A stretch of DNA of 5,007 nt from Flavobacteriaceae bacterium (GTDB lineage: Bacteria; Bacteroidota; Bacteroidia; Flavobacteriales; Flavobacteriaceae), in NCBI GenBank assembly GCA_030618945.1, contig JAUXCI010000204.1, positions 1-5,007 of the forward strand, written 5' to 3'. Shown here one piece after another: positions 1-5,007 of the stretch. Below the pieces are notes generated by a model, which did no database searches, had not been told where the DNA came from, and worked only from the letters and a program-made list of their open reading frames with translations. Both the position numbers and the translations under genes were made by a program. The stretch's first letter is position 1, and the number at the start of each line of letters is the position of its first letter.

Positions 1-491
1 CTATCCCCAGGTTTAATATTATATTGCAGCATTACGGTAGCATCCACTAGAGCTCCTCCTTTTTGCTGGTATTCATTAGCCGCTGATTTCGGTTCGGTTT
101 CTAAGTCTCCATAGAACGGAAACCCGCCTTCAAGTCCCCTTACGTGAACTAGTTTAGTCGCACCGTTTTTCGGAAAAATACACATGGATGAAAAATTGAT
201 CTCTTTGGCATCTGCACCTCCCAGAGAGTCGATGATACGGAGTACTTTTTCATTGGGTTTTTGTCTGCTGTCAATTATAAAATCAGCACCCATCAACGAT
301 TTGGATTGTAATGCAATATTCTCTTTAAGGTTTTCACTAAATGACTGAATGGAAACAACAGCCGCTATTCCCAAAACAATGGAGGCCATAAAAAGCGCTA
401 ATTTCTTATAATTAGACCTGCTATCGCGCCATGCCATTTTAAACAGCCACTTCAAATTTGCCAATGATGATTTAGTAGGATGATCTGCCAT
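1..491 (-). CDS. YbbP-like ABC transporter permease (FtsX/MacB superfamily), N-terminal part only
   Basis: This is the inner-membrane subunit that would pair with the ATPase encoded just upstream. The ATG is at 491-489 and the frame stays open to the window edge, giving 163 residues (MADHPTKSSLANLKWLFKMA...). Residues 1-29 are a basic cytoplasmic head (KMAWRDSRSNYKK). Residues 31-50 form one hydrophobic membrane segment (LALFMASIVLGIAAVVSIQS). The rest is soluble and should be the start of the periplasmic domain. The pattern ARRD/WRDSR, then membrane helix, then 'L.GAD.ii.SR', then 'GG....EI.FSSM' and 'LV.VRG.EGGFPFYGDLET' matches YbbP-type permeases, which are about 800 residues long, so most of the gene lies outside the window. 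Only 2 bases separate the ATPase stop from this ATG, which implies an operon and probably coupled translation. YbbP of E. coli sits beside ybbA and tesA in the same way. The transported substrate cannot be read from sequence. Confidence 0.9.
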   Translation of the reverse strand, partial: MADHPTKSSLANLKWLFKMAWRDSRSNYKKLALFMASIVLGIAAVVSIQSFSENLKENIALQSKSLMGADFIIDSRQKPNEKVLRIIDSLGGADAKEINFSSMCIFPKNGATKLVHVRGLEGGFPFYGDLETEPKSAANEYQQKGGALVDATVMLQYNIKPGD

Positions 492-493
492 GA

Positions 494-1177
494 TTAAAGT
501 ACACTTAGTTCTTTCACGATTTTGCCTCCATGAAGGCGAAGTATTTTTTTATTCATGTTAGCCAGCTCCAAATCATGCGTTACAATAACCAAGGTTGTCC
601 CCGCTTCTTTATTCAAATCAAAAAGTAACTGTACTACTTTTTTACTTGTTTCGGCATCAAGATTTCCGGTAGGTTCATCGGCGAATAAAATCGATGGTTT
701 ATTGGAAAATGCTCTGGCAAGTGCAACCCTTTGTTGTTCACCACCCGAAAGTTGTGATGGATAATGGTCGTATCGATCGTGTAGCCCAACTTTGTTTAAG
801 AGTTCTTTCGCGGTCTTAGCCGGATTTTTGATTCCCTGTAACTCCATGGGAACACTTACATTTTCAAGGGCCGTTAAGGTCTGCAACAATTGAAAATCCT
901 GGAATATGAAGCCTACTTCTTTATTTCTCAGAAGGGCTCTTTGGTCTTCTGAAAGTTCGTTTAGTTTTGTTCCACATAGATCAATACTGCCGCTATCTGA
1001 GTCATCAAGCCCCGCACAAAGTCCTAGCAGGGTCGTTTTACCACTACCCGAAGGACCTACAATGGCAAAAGTATCGCCTTTTTGTATGGAGAAATTGATA
1101 TTGTCTAGGACTTTGAGTTTTCTAGAACCACTAGCATAGATCTTCTCTAAATGGTGGACATTCAATATATTTGTCAT
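494..1177 (-). CDS. ABC transporter ATP-binding protein, LolD/MacB/YbbA type
   Basis: This cytoplasmic ATPase would power the YbbP-like permease encoded 2 bases downstream. The 227 residues contain a full set of ABC motifs: Walker A GPSGSGKT at 41-48, Q-loop Gln93 in IFQDFQLL, signature LSGGEQQR at 143-150, Walker B ILFADEP at 163-169 with catalytic Glu168, D-loop NLD at 172-174, and switch His201 in VTHD. The length and the 'GFIFQDFQLL..LTALENV.VP' and 'ADEPTGNLD' segments are typical of the MacB/LolD/YbbA family, whose members work by moving the periplasmic part of the partner permease rather than by forming a normal channel. The permease partner and the adjacent divergent tesA-type hydrolase make YbbA the best assignment over LolD, although the ATPase sequence alone does not decide it. 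The start ATG (1177-1175) gives the standard short beta-strand N-terminus (MTNILNVHHLEKIYASG). No strong Shine-Dalgarno is visible. Confidence 0.95.
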   Translation of the reverse strand: MTNILNVHHLEKIYASGSRKLKVLDNINFSIQKGDTFAIVGPSGSGKTTLLGLCAGLDDSDSGSIDLCGTKLNELSEDQRALLRNKEVGFIFQDFQLLQTLTALENVSVPMELQGIKNPAKTAKELLNKVGLHDRYDHYPSQLSGGEQQRVALARAFSNKPSILFADEPTGNLDAETSKKVVQLLFDLNKEAGTTLVIVTHDLELANMNKKILRLHGGKIVKELSVL

Positions 1178-1218
1178 AGTTTGCGATTGACTTTCAAAAA
1201 ACGGTTAAGATAAGGAAA

Positions 1219-1278
1219 ATGATCAAAAGGAATTTTAATATAAATGGGGCTATTTTAAAGTTTTACTGTTGATCAGTT
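1219..1278 (+). other. Interrupted lipoprotein signal-peptide coding segment upstream of tesA
   Basis: An ATG at 1219 is in the same frame as tesA and is preceded by a purine-rich AAGGAAA stretch. It encodes MIKRNFNINGAILKFYC, then TGA at 1270-1272, then SVMLMMTSC. Read through the stop, this gives a basic n-region (Lys3, Arg4), a hydrophobic stretch around residues 15-24, and a lipobox-like T-S-C with Cys27 as the lipid-modified residue. One base change, for example TTA to TGA at codon 18, would explain the break, and no frameshift is needed. That the frame, the charge pattern and the lipobox all line up suggests this was, or is, the true N-terminus. Whether the stop is real biology or an assembly error cannot be decided from this sequence. 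Confidence 0.6.
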
Positions 1279-1920
1279 ATGCTGATGATGACATCCTGTG
1301 CTGATAAGCCCCGCACCGAATCAGTTGCTGAAGAAGTGAAATCGGTTGTTGAAAAACAAAAAAGTACGACTACGAAGACCATTTTATTTTTTGGCAATAG
1401 TCTTACGGCAGGAATGGGACTTGATCCCGATGTAGCTTTTCCGGCATTGATCCAGCAAAAAATAGATTCTTTATCATTGGATTATCTGGTGATTAATTCA
1501 GGCCTGAGCGGTGAAACAACAGCGAGTGGGAAAAACAGGTTGAACTGGGTTTTAAATCAGGAAATAGATGTTTTTATTCTGGAATTAGGCGCAAATGATG
1601 GATTAAGGGGAATCTCACTCGAAGAGACGAAAAAAAATCTTCAAATTATAATTGACAAGGTAAAAGAGTATAATCCTCAGGTTATTGTTGTTCTTGCCGG
1701 CATGCAGATTCCGCCTAATTTGGGCATAGAGTACACGAATGGATTTCAAAGTATCTTCCCTGATTTGGCAATGAAAAATCAAATTTCTTTAATTCCTTTT
1801 TTATTACAGGATGTTGCAGGAAATGCAGATTTGAATCAACCGGATGGAATTCATCCCACAAAGGAAGGGCATAAAATTGTGGCTGAAAATGTATGGGAGG
1901 TATTGAAGAACAGTATATAG
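1279..1920 (+). CDS. tesA: TesA-like SGNH-hydrolase (arylesterase / acyl-CoA thioesterase I / lysophospholipase family)
   Basis: This is an envelope esterase of the TesA type. The 213 residues carry all SGNH blocks: block I FFGNSLTAG around 37-45 with nucleophile Ser41, block II NSGLSGETT at 73-81 with the oxyanion Gly, block III GANDG at 104-108 with Asn106, and block V DGIHP at 189-193 with Asp189 and His192. Block I reads GNSL rather than the textbook GDSL. Residues 8-33 form a charged, Ser/Thr/Lys-rich linker after Cys7, as in lipoproteins. Starting at 1279 the protein begins MLMMTSC, which holds a lipobox-like end but is too short to be a signal peptide. The missing basic and hydrophobic residues are encoded in the same frame from an ATG at 1219, but a TGA at 1270-1272 intervenes. 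The gene is therefore either expressed from 1279 as an unexported protein, is freshly damaged, or carries a sequence error. It lies divergent to the YbbA/YbbP-like pair, which fits the conserved tesA-ybbA-ybbP association. Confidence 0.88.
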   Translation: MLMMTSCADKPRTESVAEEVKSVVEKQKSTTTKTILFFGNSLTAGMGLDPDVAFPALIQQKIDSLSLDYLVINSGLSGETTASGKNRLNWVLNQEIDVFILELGANDGLRGISLEETKKNLQIIIDKVKEYNPQVIVVLAGMQIPPNLGIEYTNGFQSIFPDLAMKNQISLIPFLLQDVAGNADLNQPDGIHPTKEGHKIVAENVWEVLKNSI

Positions 1921-1954
1921 AACTGGTTTTCTAGATCTGCGAAACTGTGATATT

Positions 1955-3016
1955 TTAATCTTTCATCTTAGTTCTACCCCTTTTTAAAATATTATTGTTA
2001 AATTTTTTATCATCGCCAAGGATTTGATAAAAATCTGAAAGGAATTCTCTCGCTTCAACGAATTCTTTTGGGTCCTCAAAAAAGATTTCATTTTGATCAA
2101 TGATATTGAAGACTTCAGTTTGACGGTCCAGAAATTCTTGTCTTACCTGCTGAACAACTTCTTTATCCCGTTCAAACCCCCTATACATTCTTTGTGTTAC
2201 TCTGTTGATCGGCAGTTCATTATCATTTACAACCGAAACAATGGCATAACTGGGGTTAACAAGTCCTGACATGTCAAAATCATATGGGATTGGAACAATT
2301 TTCTTATCTATAAAGAATATTTTTTCATTGTGCTGATAAGCAGCGGAATAATCTGTATTGCCAATCATATACTGAAATAAAGCGTTGCGGACACTACTAA
2401 CCGGGTCCTGACCATTAGGATGGATATTTCTTTTGATAATATTGCCATGGAAAGAAGTTGCCAGCTGCTTATCATCCTGAACCAATATCGCCATAAGATT
2501 ATGATCAATTGTTTTGTTATTTATTTGTTCTTCCAATTGGATAGGAATCAGTTTGGATTCAAAATAATAGGGCGAAAGACATTCAAATATTTTATAAGCA
2601 AGATATTCTTTTACTATATTATCATTTGATTTTTTTGATTTTAAACATGGTAATACGATTTTTATTTTTTTGTCTTTCTCAAAAATGCTCCCTTTAGAAA
2701 CTGCTTTGTTTATTTTTATCCAGAGGGGGAGATAATAACAATGTATACGTCTGTAGTTGCCTCTTGCTCGTATTTCTACATCTATATTTTTGATTCCTCC
2801 GTCTTTTTCAGTATAACTTATATTCGATTTTATATAGGTGCTGTCATTGGTGAATTTCAACAAATCTTTTTTTGAATAGTTTAGTGTGATAGATAAACTA
2901 TTCTCTCCATCAAACAGTGGTGAAACTTCATGTAAATTTACTTTTTGATTAGTTTCTTGGGCATCGATGATTTGGATGACAAAAAGTAAAAAAAAGAGCA
3001 GAATAGAATTCTTCAT
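1955..3016 (-). CDS. Exported CotH-like protein (putative atypical protein-kinase fold)
   Basis: The protein has 353 residues, with a clear Sec signal peptide at 1-19 (MKNSILLFFLLFVIQIIDA, cleavage before Gln20), so it acts outside the cytoplasm. Family-like landmarks are RARGNYRR at 83-90 followed by LPLWIKI at 96-102, KIVLPCLKSKK near 119-129, EYLAYKIFECLSPYY at 137-151, QYMIGNTDYS at 215-224, and VPIPYDFDMSGLVNPSYA at 241-258. The RGN...PL.(I/L)K..., GNTD and PYDFD.SG blocks follow the order of CotH kinases (RGN..., the D..N catalytic region, and the PFDWD/YDFD metal-binding region). I therefore place it near the CotH-like group as a secreted protein seen in flavobacteria. Asp246 and Asp248 are candidate metal ligands. 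Kinase activity is only an inference from the resemblance. The gene faces tesA tail to tail, with 34 bases between the stop codons. No partner gene is adjacent, and the coding sequence looks richer in AT than the ABC genes to its left. Confidence 0.75.
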   Translation of the reverse strand: MKNSILLFFLLFVIQIIDAQETNQKVNLHEVSPLFDGENSLSITLNYSKKDLLKFTNDSTYIKSNISYTEKDGGIKNIDVEIRARGNYRRIHCYYLPLWIKINKAVSKGSIFEKDKKIKIVLPCLKSKKSNDNIVKEYLAYKIFECLSPYYFESKLIPIQLEEQINNKTIDHNLMAILVQDDKQLATSFHGNIIKRNIHPNGQDPVSSVRNALFQYMIGNTDYSAAYQHNEKIFFIDKKIVPIPYDFDMSGLVNPSYAIVSVVNDNELPINRVTQRMYRGFERDKEVVQQVRQEFLDRQTEVFNIIDQNEIFFEDPKEFVEAREFLSDFYQILGDDKKFNNNILKRGRTKMKD

Positions 3017-3141
3017 TTAACAATCAGATTAATTTTTGATAAATTACTAATAGTCAATTAAATATAGTAAAAACATGTTAATAATGATTTTAATGTTCAA
3101 CATTTTTATCAGGTAAAGTAAAAATTCAATTTTTTCTCAAA

Positions 3142-3176
3142 TTTGTTTTCTAAATTAAAGTCCTCAGTTATATTCA
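3142..3176 (+). promoter_or_regulatory. Weak candidate Bacteroidota-type promoter (TTTG ... TATATTCA)
   Basis: TTTG at 3142-3145 could serve as the -33 element. TATATTCA at 3169-3176 matches six of eight positions of the TAnnTTTG -7 consensus, counting the two free positions. The spacing of 23 bases is at the upper end of what is accepted for Flavobacterium promoters. It would start transcription shortly before the small ORF at 3188 and could also serve the genes from 3343 onward. In DNA this AT-rich a match of this quality can occur by chance. Confidence 0.2.
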
Positions 3177-3187
3177 GTACTAAGAAA

Positions 3188-3301
3188 ATGAACAAACTTT
3201 TCAGCGCTAAAATTGTGAGCACAAATTGGTTCACATCATTGTTTTTCTTATTAACCCTCCTTTTATTTTCTAAATCAAAGAATGCATCTTTTATATTATA
3301 A
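3188..3301 (+). CDS. Possible small membrane peptide (37 residues), unrecognised
   Basis: The ATG at 3188 opens a frame ending with TAA at 3299-3301 and encoding MNKLFSAKIVSTNWFTSLFFLLTLLLFSKSKNASFIL. The layout is a short basic head (Lys3, Lys8), one strongly hydrophobic segment around residues 14-28 (WFTSLFFLLTLLLFS), and a short basic tail (Lys29, Lys31). That is the shape of a single-pass membrane peptide or an isolated signal-like peptide. I recognise no family. The frame ends 41 bases before the TTG start of the next gene, in the same direction. T-rich DNA readily encodes Phe/Leu runs, so it may be spurious. The ordered charge pattern and the candidate promoter just upstream are the only points in its favour. 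Confidence 0.3.
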   Translation: MNKLFSAKIVSTNWFTSLFFLLTLLLFSKSKNASFIL

Positions 3302-3342
3302 CTATCTTTATCAAGAATTTTATTCTCAAATCAATAGTTAAT

Positions 3343-4113
3343 TTGAAGCACGAGCTTTACATCTTGATTTTAATGTTGCTTTGGGCAGGAAGTAATTGTA
3401 TTGAGGCACAGGAAAGGATTACAGTTGCCGGTAGAATTCAAGGTGACTCTATTTATTTGGAGGATATACACATACTCAATTTAAGTAGTAAAGAGGGGTC
3501 AGTTAGTAACGCTTATGGAGAATTTCAAATTCCCGTAACCCTTAATGACACTTTGATTTTTTCGGGTATTCAATACCACCCTTTGGGAATTGTTGTTGGA
3601 AAATCTGTAATAGAGACGAAGATAATGAACGTAAAACTCTTGGCGAAAATTGAAGAGTTAGACGAAATTCAGTTAAAAGGTCATGATCTGGACGGCTTTT
3701 TTTATATAGATACCAAGCGTTTAAAGGATTCATTGTCATTGGTTTCTGATGAGGCCGTTGATTTTTCTAATCAAGGATATGATGACCCTACTAGTGGAAA
3801 CTATGTTGTTCCACCTGCAAATATACTTGGCTTATTGACTAAAATAGGTGCCAAGAAAAGAAGGGAAAATCAAAAGGAAGAAAATTATAAAGATGCTCTT
3901 AAGGCGGCTCCTGATAGAATCAGATCAGATCTAGGAGATGAGTTTTTCGCTAAATATATTGGAATATCCGAAACTCAAATTAGACAATTCATTGTTTTTT
4001 GTCAATTCAAAAATGTATTGGATTTATATGTTGAGGGAAGGATGATGGAGGTGATCGATGTCATGCTCAAGGAAAAAGCAGCATATAGAAAAAAATACAA
4101 GTTAGACGAATGA
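3343..4113 (+). CDS. Exported CarboxypepD_reg-like domain protein
   Basis: The protein has 256 residues and starts at TTG (3343). No in-frame ATG or GTG lies upstream between the start and the TAA at 3271-3273, and starting later would lose the signal peptide. Residues 1-22 are an export signal (MKHELYILILMLLWAGSN, then CIEA, with cleavage before Gln23). Residues 26-96 resemble the carboxypeptidase-D regulatory-like beta-sandwich found in many Bacteroidota surface proteins: VAGRIQGDSIYLEDIHILNLSS opens it, then EGSVSNAYGEFQIPV, then DTLIFSGIQYHPLGIVV. 'IEELDEIQLKG' at 101-111 closes it. The domain here is not followed by a TonB-dependent receptor barrel. Instead there is a charged, mostly helical C-terminus (about 165-256) with KKRRENQKEE and 'FFAKYIGISETQIRQFIVFC', a layout I associate with small stand-alone members of this group. 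The function is unknown, and a structural or binding role in the periplasm or outer membrane is inferred. The epimerase-like gene follows 40 bases later and may be co-transcribed. Confidence 0.8.
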   Translation: MKHELYILILMLLWAGSNCIEAQERITVAGRIQGDSIYLEDIHILNLSSKEGSVSNAYGEFQIPVTLNDTLIFSGIQYHPLGIVVGKSVIETKIMNVKLLAKIEELDEIQLKGHDLDGFFYIDTKRLKDSLSLVSDEAVDFSNQGYDDPTSGNYVVPPANILGLLTKIGAKKRRENQKEENYKDALKAAPDRIRSDLGDEFFAKYIGISETQIRQFIVFCQFKNVLDLYVEGRMMEVIDVMLKEKAAYRKKYKLDE

Positions 4114-4153
4114 TTTTTAAAGATTAACCAACCTATAACAGTTTTTTATTAGC

Positions 4154-5007
4154 ATGAAAATTTTATTCATTGGAGGTACAGGAAATATCTCAATGGCCAG
4201 TTCAAATCGAGCCCTTAAAAAGGGGATGGAATTGTATTTATTGACCCGAGGCAATTCGTTGAACGCGCCAAAAGGAGCTTCCCTAATTAGAGCCGATATA
4301 AACGATTCCGAAAAGGTGAAGAAGCTTTTGGCTGATCACTATTTTGACGTAGTCGTAAATTGGGTGGCTTTTAAACCTGAGGATATAAACAGAGACTTTG
4401 AGTTATTCAGGGATAAAACGGATCAATATATTTTTATCAGTTCAGCTTCTTGTTACCAAAAACCCTTGTCTCATCCCGTAATTACCGAATCAACCCCTCT
4501 AATTAACCCGTTTTGGTCTTATTCGCGGGATAAGATTGCCTGTGAAGACCGACTCATTTCTTTATACAGAGAATTTGGATTTCCCATAACTATTGTTCGA
4601 CCTTCCCTTACATATGATACTGTTATCCCTGTCCCTATTGGGGGCTGGACCGATTATACCATCATTGACAGAATTAAAAAGGCTAAGAAAATAATTATCC
4701 ATGGTGATGGCACCTCTCTTTGGACCATTACTCATTCGGTTGATTTCGCAAGGGGTTTTATAGGTTTGTTGGGTCATCAACAAGCTATTGGGCAAAGTTT
4801 TCATATAACTTCTGATGAAATATTAACCTGGAATCAGATTTATGATGCCGTGGCAATGGCAGCCGGGAGGCGGGCAGAGAAGGTTTTTATACCTTCTGAT
4901 TATCTGGGTGGTTTTGATGCTGATCTCAAAGGAAGTCTTTTAGGGGACAAGGCAATAAGTACTATTTTTGACAACAGTAAGATAAAAAGATTTGTTCCAG
5001 GTTTTAA
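4154..5007 (+). CDS. NAD(P)-dependent epimerase/dehydratase, extended SDR family (C-terminus beyond window)
   Basis: This is a cytoplasmic Rossmann-fold oxidoreductase or epimerase. The ATG at 4154 gives MKILFIGGTGNISMASSNRA, and the frame is open for 284 residues to the window edge. Family members as I recall them are about 330 residues, so a short C-terminal piece is missing. Visible landmarks are the glycine-rich NAD(P)-binding turn GGTGNIS at 7-13, the acidic RADIND at 47-52, FISSASCYQ at 94-102 supplying the catalytic Ser, YSRDK at 123-127 supplying the Tyr-xxx-Lys pair (Tyr123, Lys127), VRPSLTYD at 148-155, HGDGTSLWTITHSVDFA at 183-199, and GSLLGDKA...FDNSKIKRFVPGF at 260-284. The last two blocks are characteristic of one widespread SDR subfamily annotated only as 'NAD-dependent epimerase/dehydratase'. 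Its substrate is not known to me, and a nucleotide-sugar or similar small molecule is only a guess. No strong Shine-Dalgarno is present. The gene lies 40 bases after the CarboxypepD_reg-like gene on the same strand. Confidence 0.9.
   Translation, partial: MKILFIGGTGNISMASSNRALKKGMELYLLTRGNSLNAPKGASLIRADINDSEKVKKLLADHYFDVVVNWVAFKPEDINRDFELFRDKTDQYIFISSASCYQKPLSHPVITESTPLINPFWSYSRDKIACEDRLISLYREFGFPITIVRPSLTYDTVIPVPIGGWTDYTIIDRIKKAKKIIIHGDGTSLWTITHSVDFARGFIGLLGHQQAIGQSFHITSDEILTWNQIYDAVAMAAGRRAEKVFIPSDYLGGFDADLKGSLLGDKAISTIFDNSKIKRFVPGF

Larger units (their letters stand above)
3017..3342. other. Very AT-rich divergent intergenic region (about 326 bases)
   Basis: This gap separates the minus-strand CotH-like gene from the plus-strand CarboxypepD_reg-like gene, so it must hold promoters for both directions. 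The half next to the CotH-like gene (3017-3140) is mostly A/T with no ORF I would defend and no RNA-gene-like hairpin. The other half contains a possible 37-codon ORF at 3188-3301 and a weak promoter candidate just before it. I see no tRNA, riboswitch, insertion-sequence end or strong direct repeat. Confidence 0.7.

Noticed and set aside
555..1139. Plus-strand open frames inside the ATPase gene (555-764 and 906-1139)
   Set aside because: They are antisense to a fully motif-supported ABC ATPase, and their translations are low-complexity Ser/Leu/Pro-rich with no recognisable family.
1180..1213. TTTG (1180-1183) followed by TAAGATAA (1206-1213) as a tesA promoter
   Set aside because: The second element shares only the leading TA and one later T with TAnnTTTG, and the first overlaps the region right next to the ATPase start, so it is within chance expectation.
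1270..1272. TGA as selenocysteine or an alternative genetic code
   Set aside because: The codon falls in a signal-peptide region where selenocysteine would serve no purpose, no SECIS-like hairpin is evident, and no other gene in the window contains internal TGA codons.
1921..1954. Possible bidirectional terminator between the convergent tesA and CotH-like genes
   Set aside because: Only a weak 4-5 bp pairing (GTTTT with GAAAC) is visible, with no GC-rich stem or U-run, so a terminator cannot be supported.
2420..2629. Plus-strand open frame of 69 codons inside the CotH-like gene
   Set aside because: It is antisense to a gene with a signal peptide and conserved motifs, and the product is Ile/Phe-rich as expected from AT-rich antisense reading.
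3028..3062. Imperfect AT-only inverted repeat (TTAATTTTTGA ... TCAATTAA)
   Set aside because: The arms are almost entirely A/T, mismatched and in an AT-rich gap, so a chance match is more likely than an operator.
3542..3739. Minus-strand open frame inside the CarboxypepD_reg-like gene
   Set aside because: It is antisense to a supported coding sequence with no recognisable domain.
4562..4804. Minus-strand open frame of 80 codons inside the epimerase gene
   Set aside because: It overlaps the catalytic and conserved region of a clear SDR gene on the other strand and has no recognisable family.

Overview
The window looks like a chromosomal segment from a member of the Bacteroidota, most likely a marine or soil Flavobacteriia. 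The support is indirect. The DNA is AT-rich with weak or absent Shine-Dalgarno sequences, two proteins have export signals ending in an 'A-Q' cleavage site, one is a small CarboxypepD_reg-like protein, and another is a secreted CotH-like protein of a type I associate with flavobacteria. I see no rRNA, tRNA, CRISPR, insertion sequence or phage genes.

Left part (1-1920): a divergently arranged version of the conserved ybbP-ybbA/tesA neighbourhood. On the minus strand a LolD/YbbA-type ATPase (494-1177) is followed after 2 bases by the N-terminal 163 residues of a YbbP-like permease (491 down to the window edge). On the plus strand a TesA-type SGNH arylesterase/lysophospholipase (1279-1920) is read away from them. 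The three probably act together at the envelope: the ABC pair moves or extracts a hydrophobic substrate and the hydrolase processes it. The reading frame upstream of tesA encodes what looks like a complete lipoprotein signal peptide starting at 1219, but it is broken by an in-frame TGA at 1270-1272. This is the most notable oddity in the window.

Middle part (1955-3342): a minus-strand gene converging on tesA encodes a secreted CotH-like protein (353 residues). It is followed by a very AT-rich gap of about 326 bases. The gap holds a possible 37-codon membrane peptide ORF and a weak Bacteroidota-type promoter candidate.

Right part (3343-5007): two plus-strand genes 40 bases apart. The first is a small exported protein with an N-terminal carboxypeptidase-regulatory-like beta domain and a charged helical C-terminus (TTG start). 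The second is an extended short-chain dehydrogenase/epimerase running off the window end. No clear new multi-gene system is visible. The observations worth a second look are the interrupted lipoprotein signal, the secreted kinase-fold-like protein and the small hydrophobic ORF.
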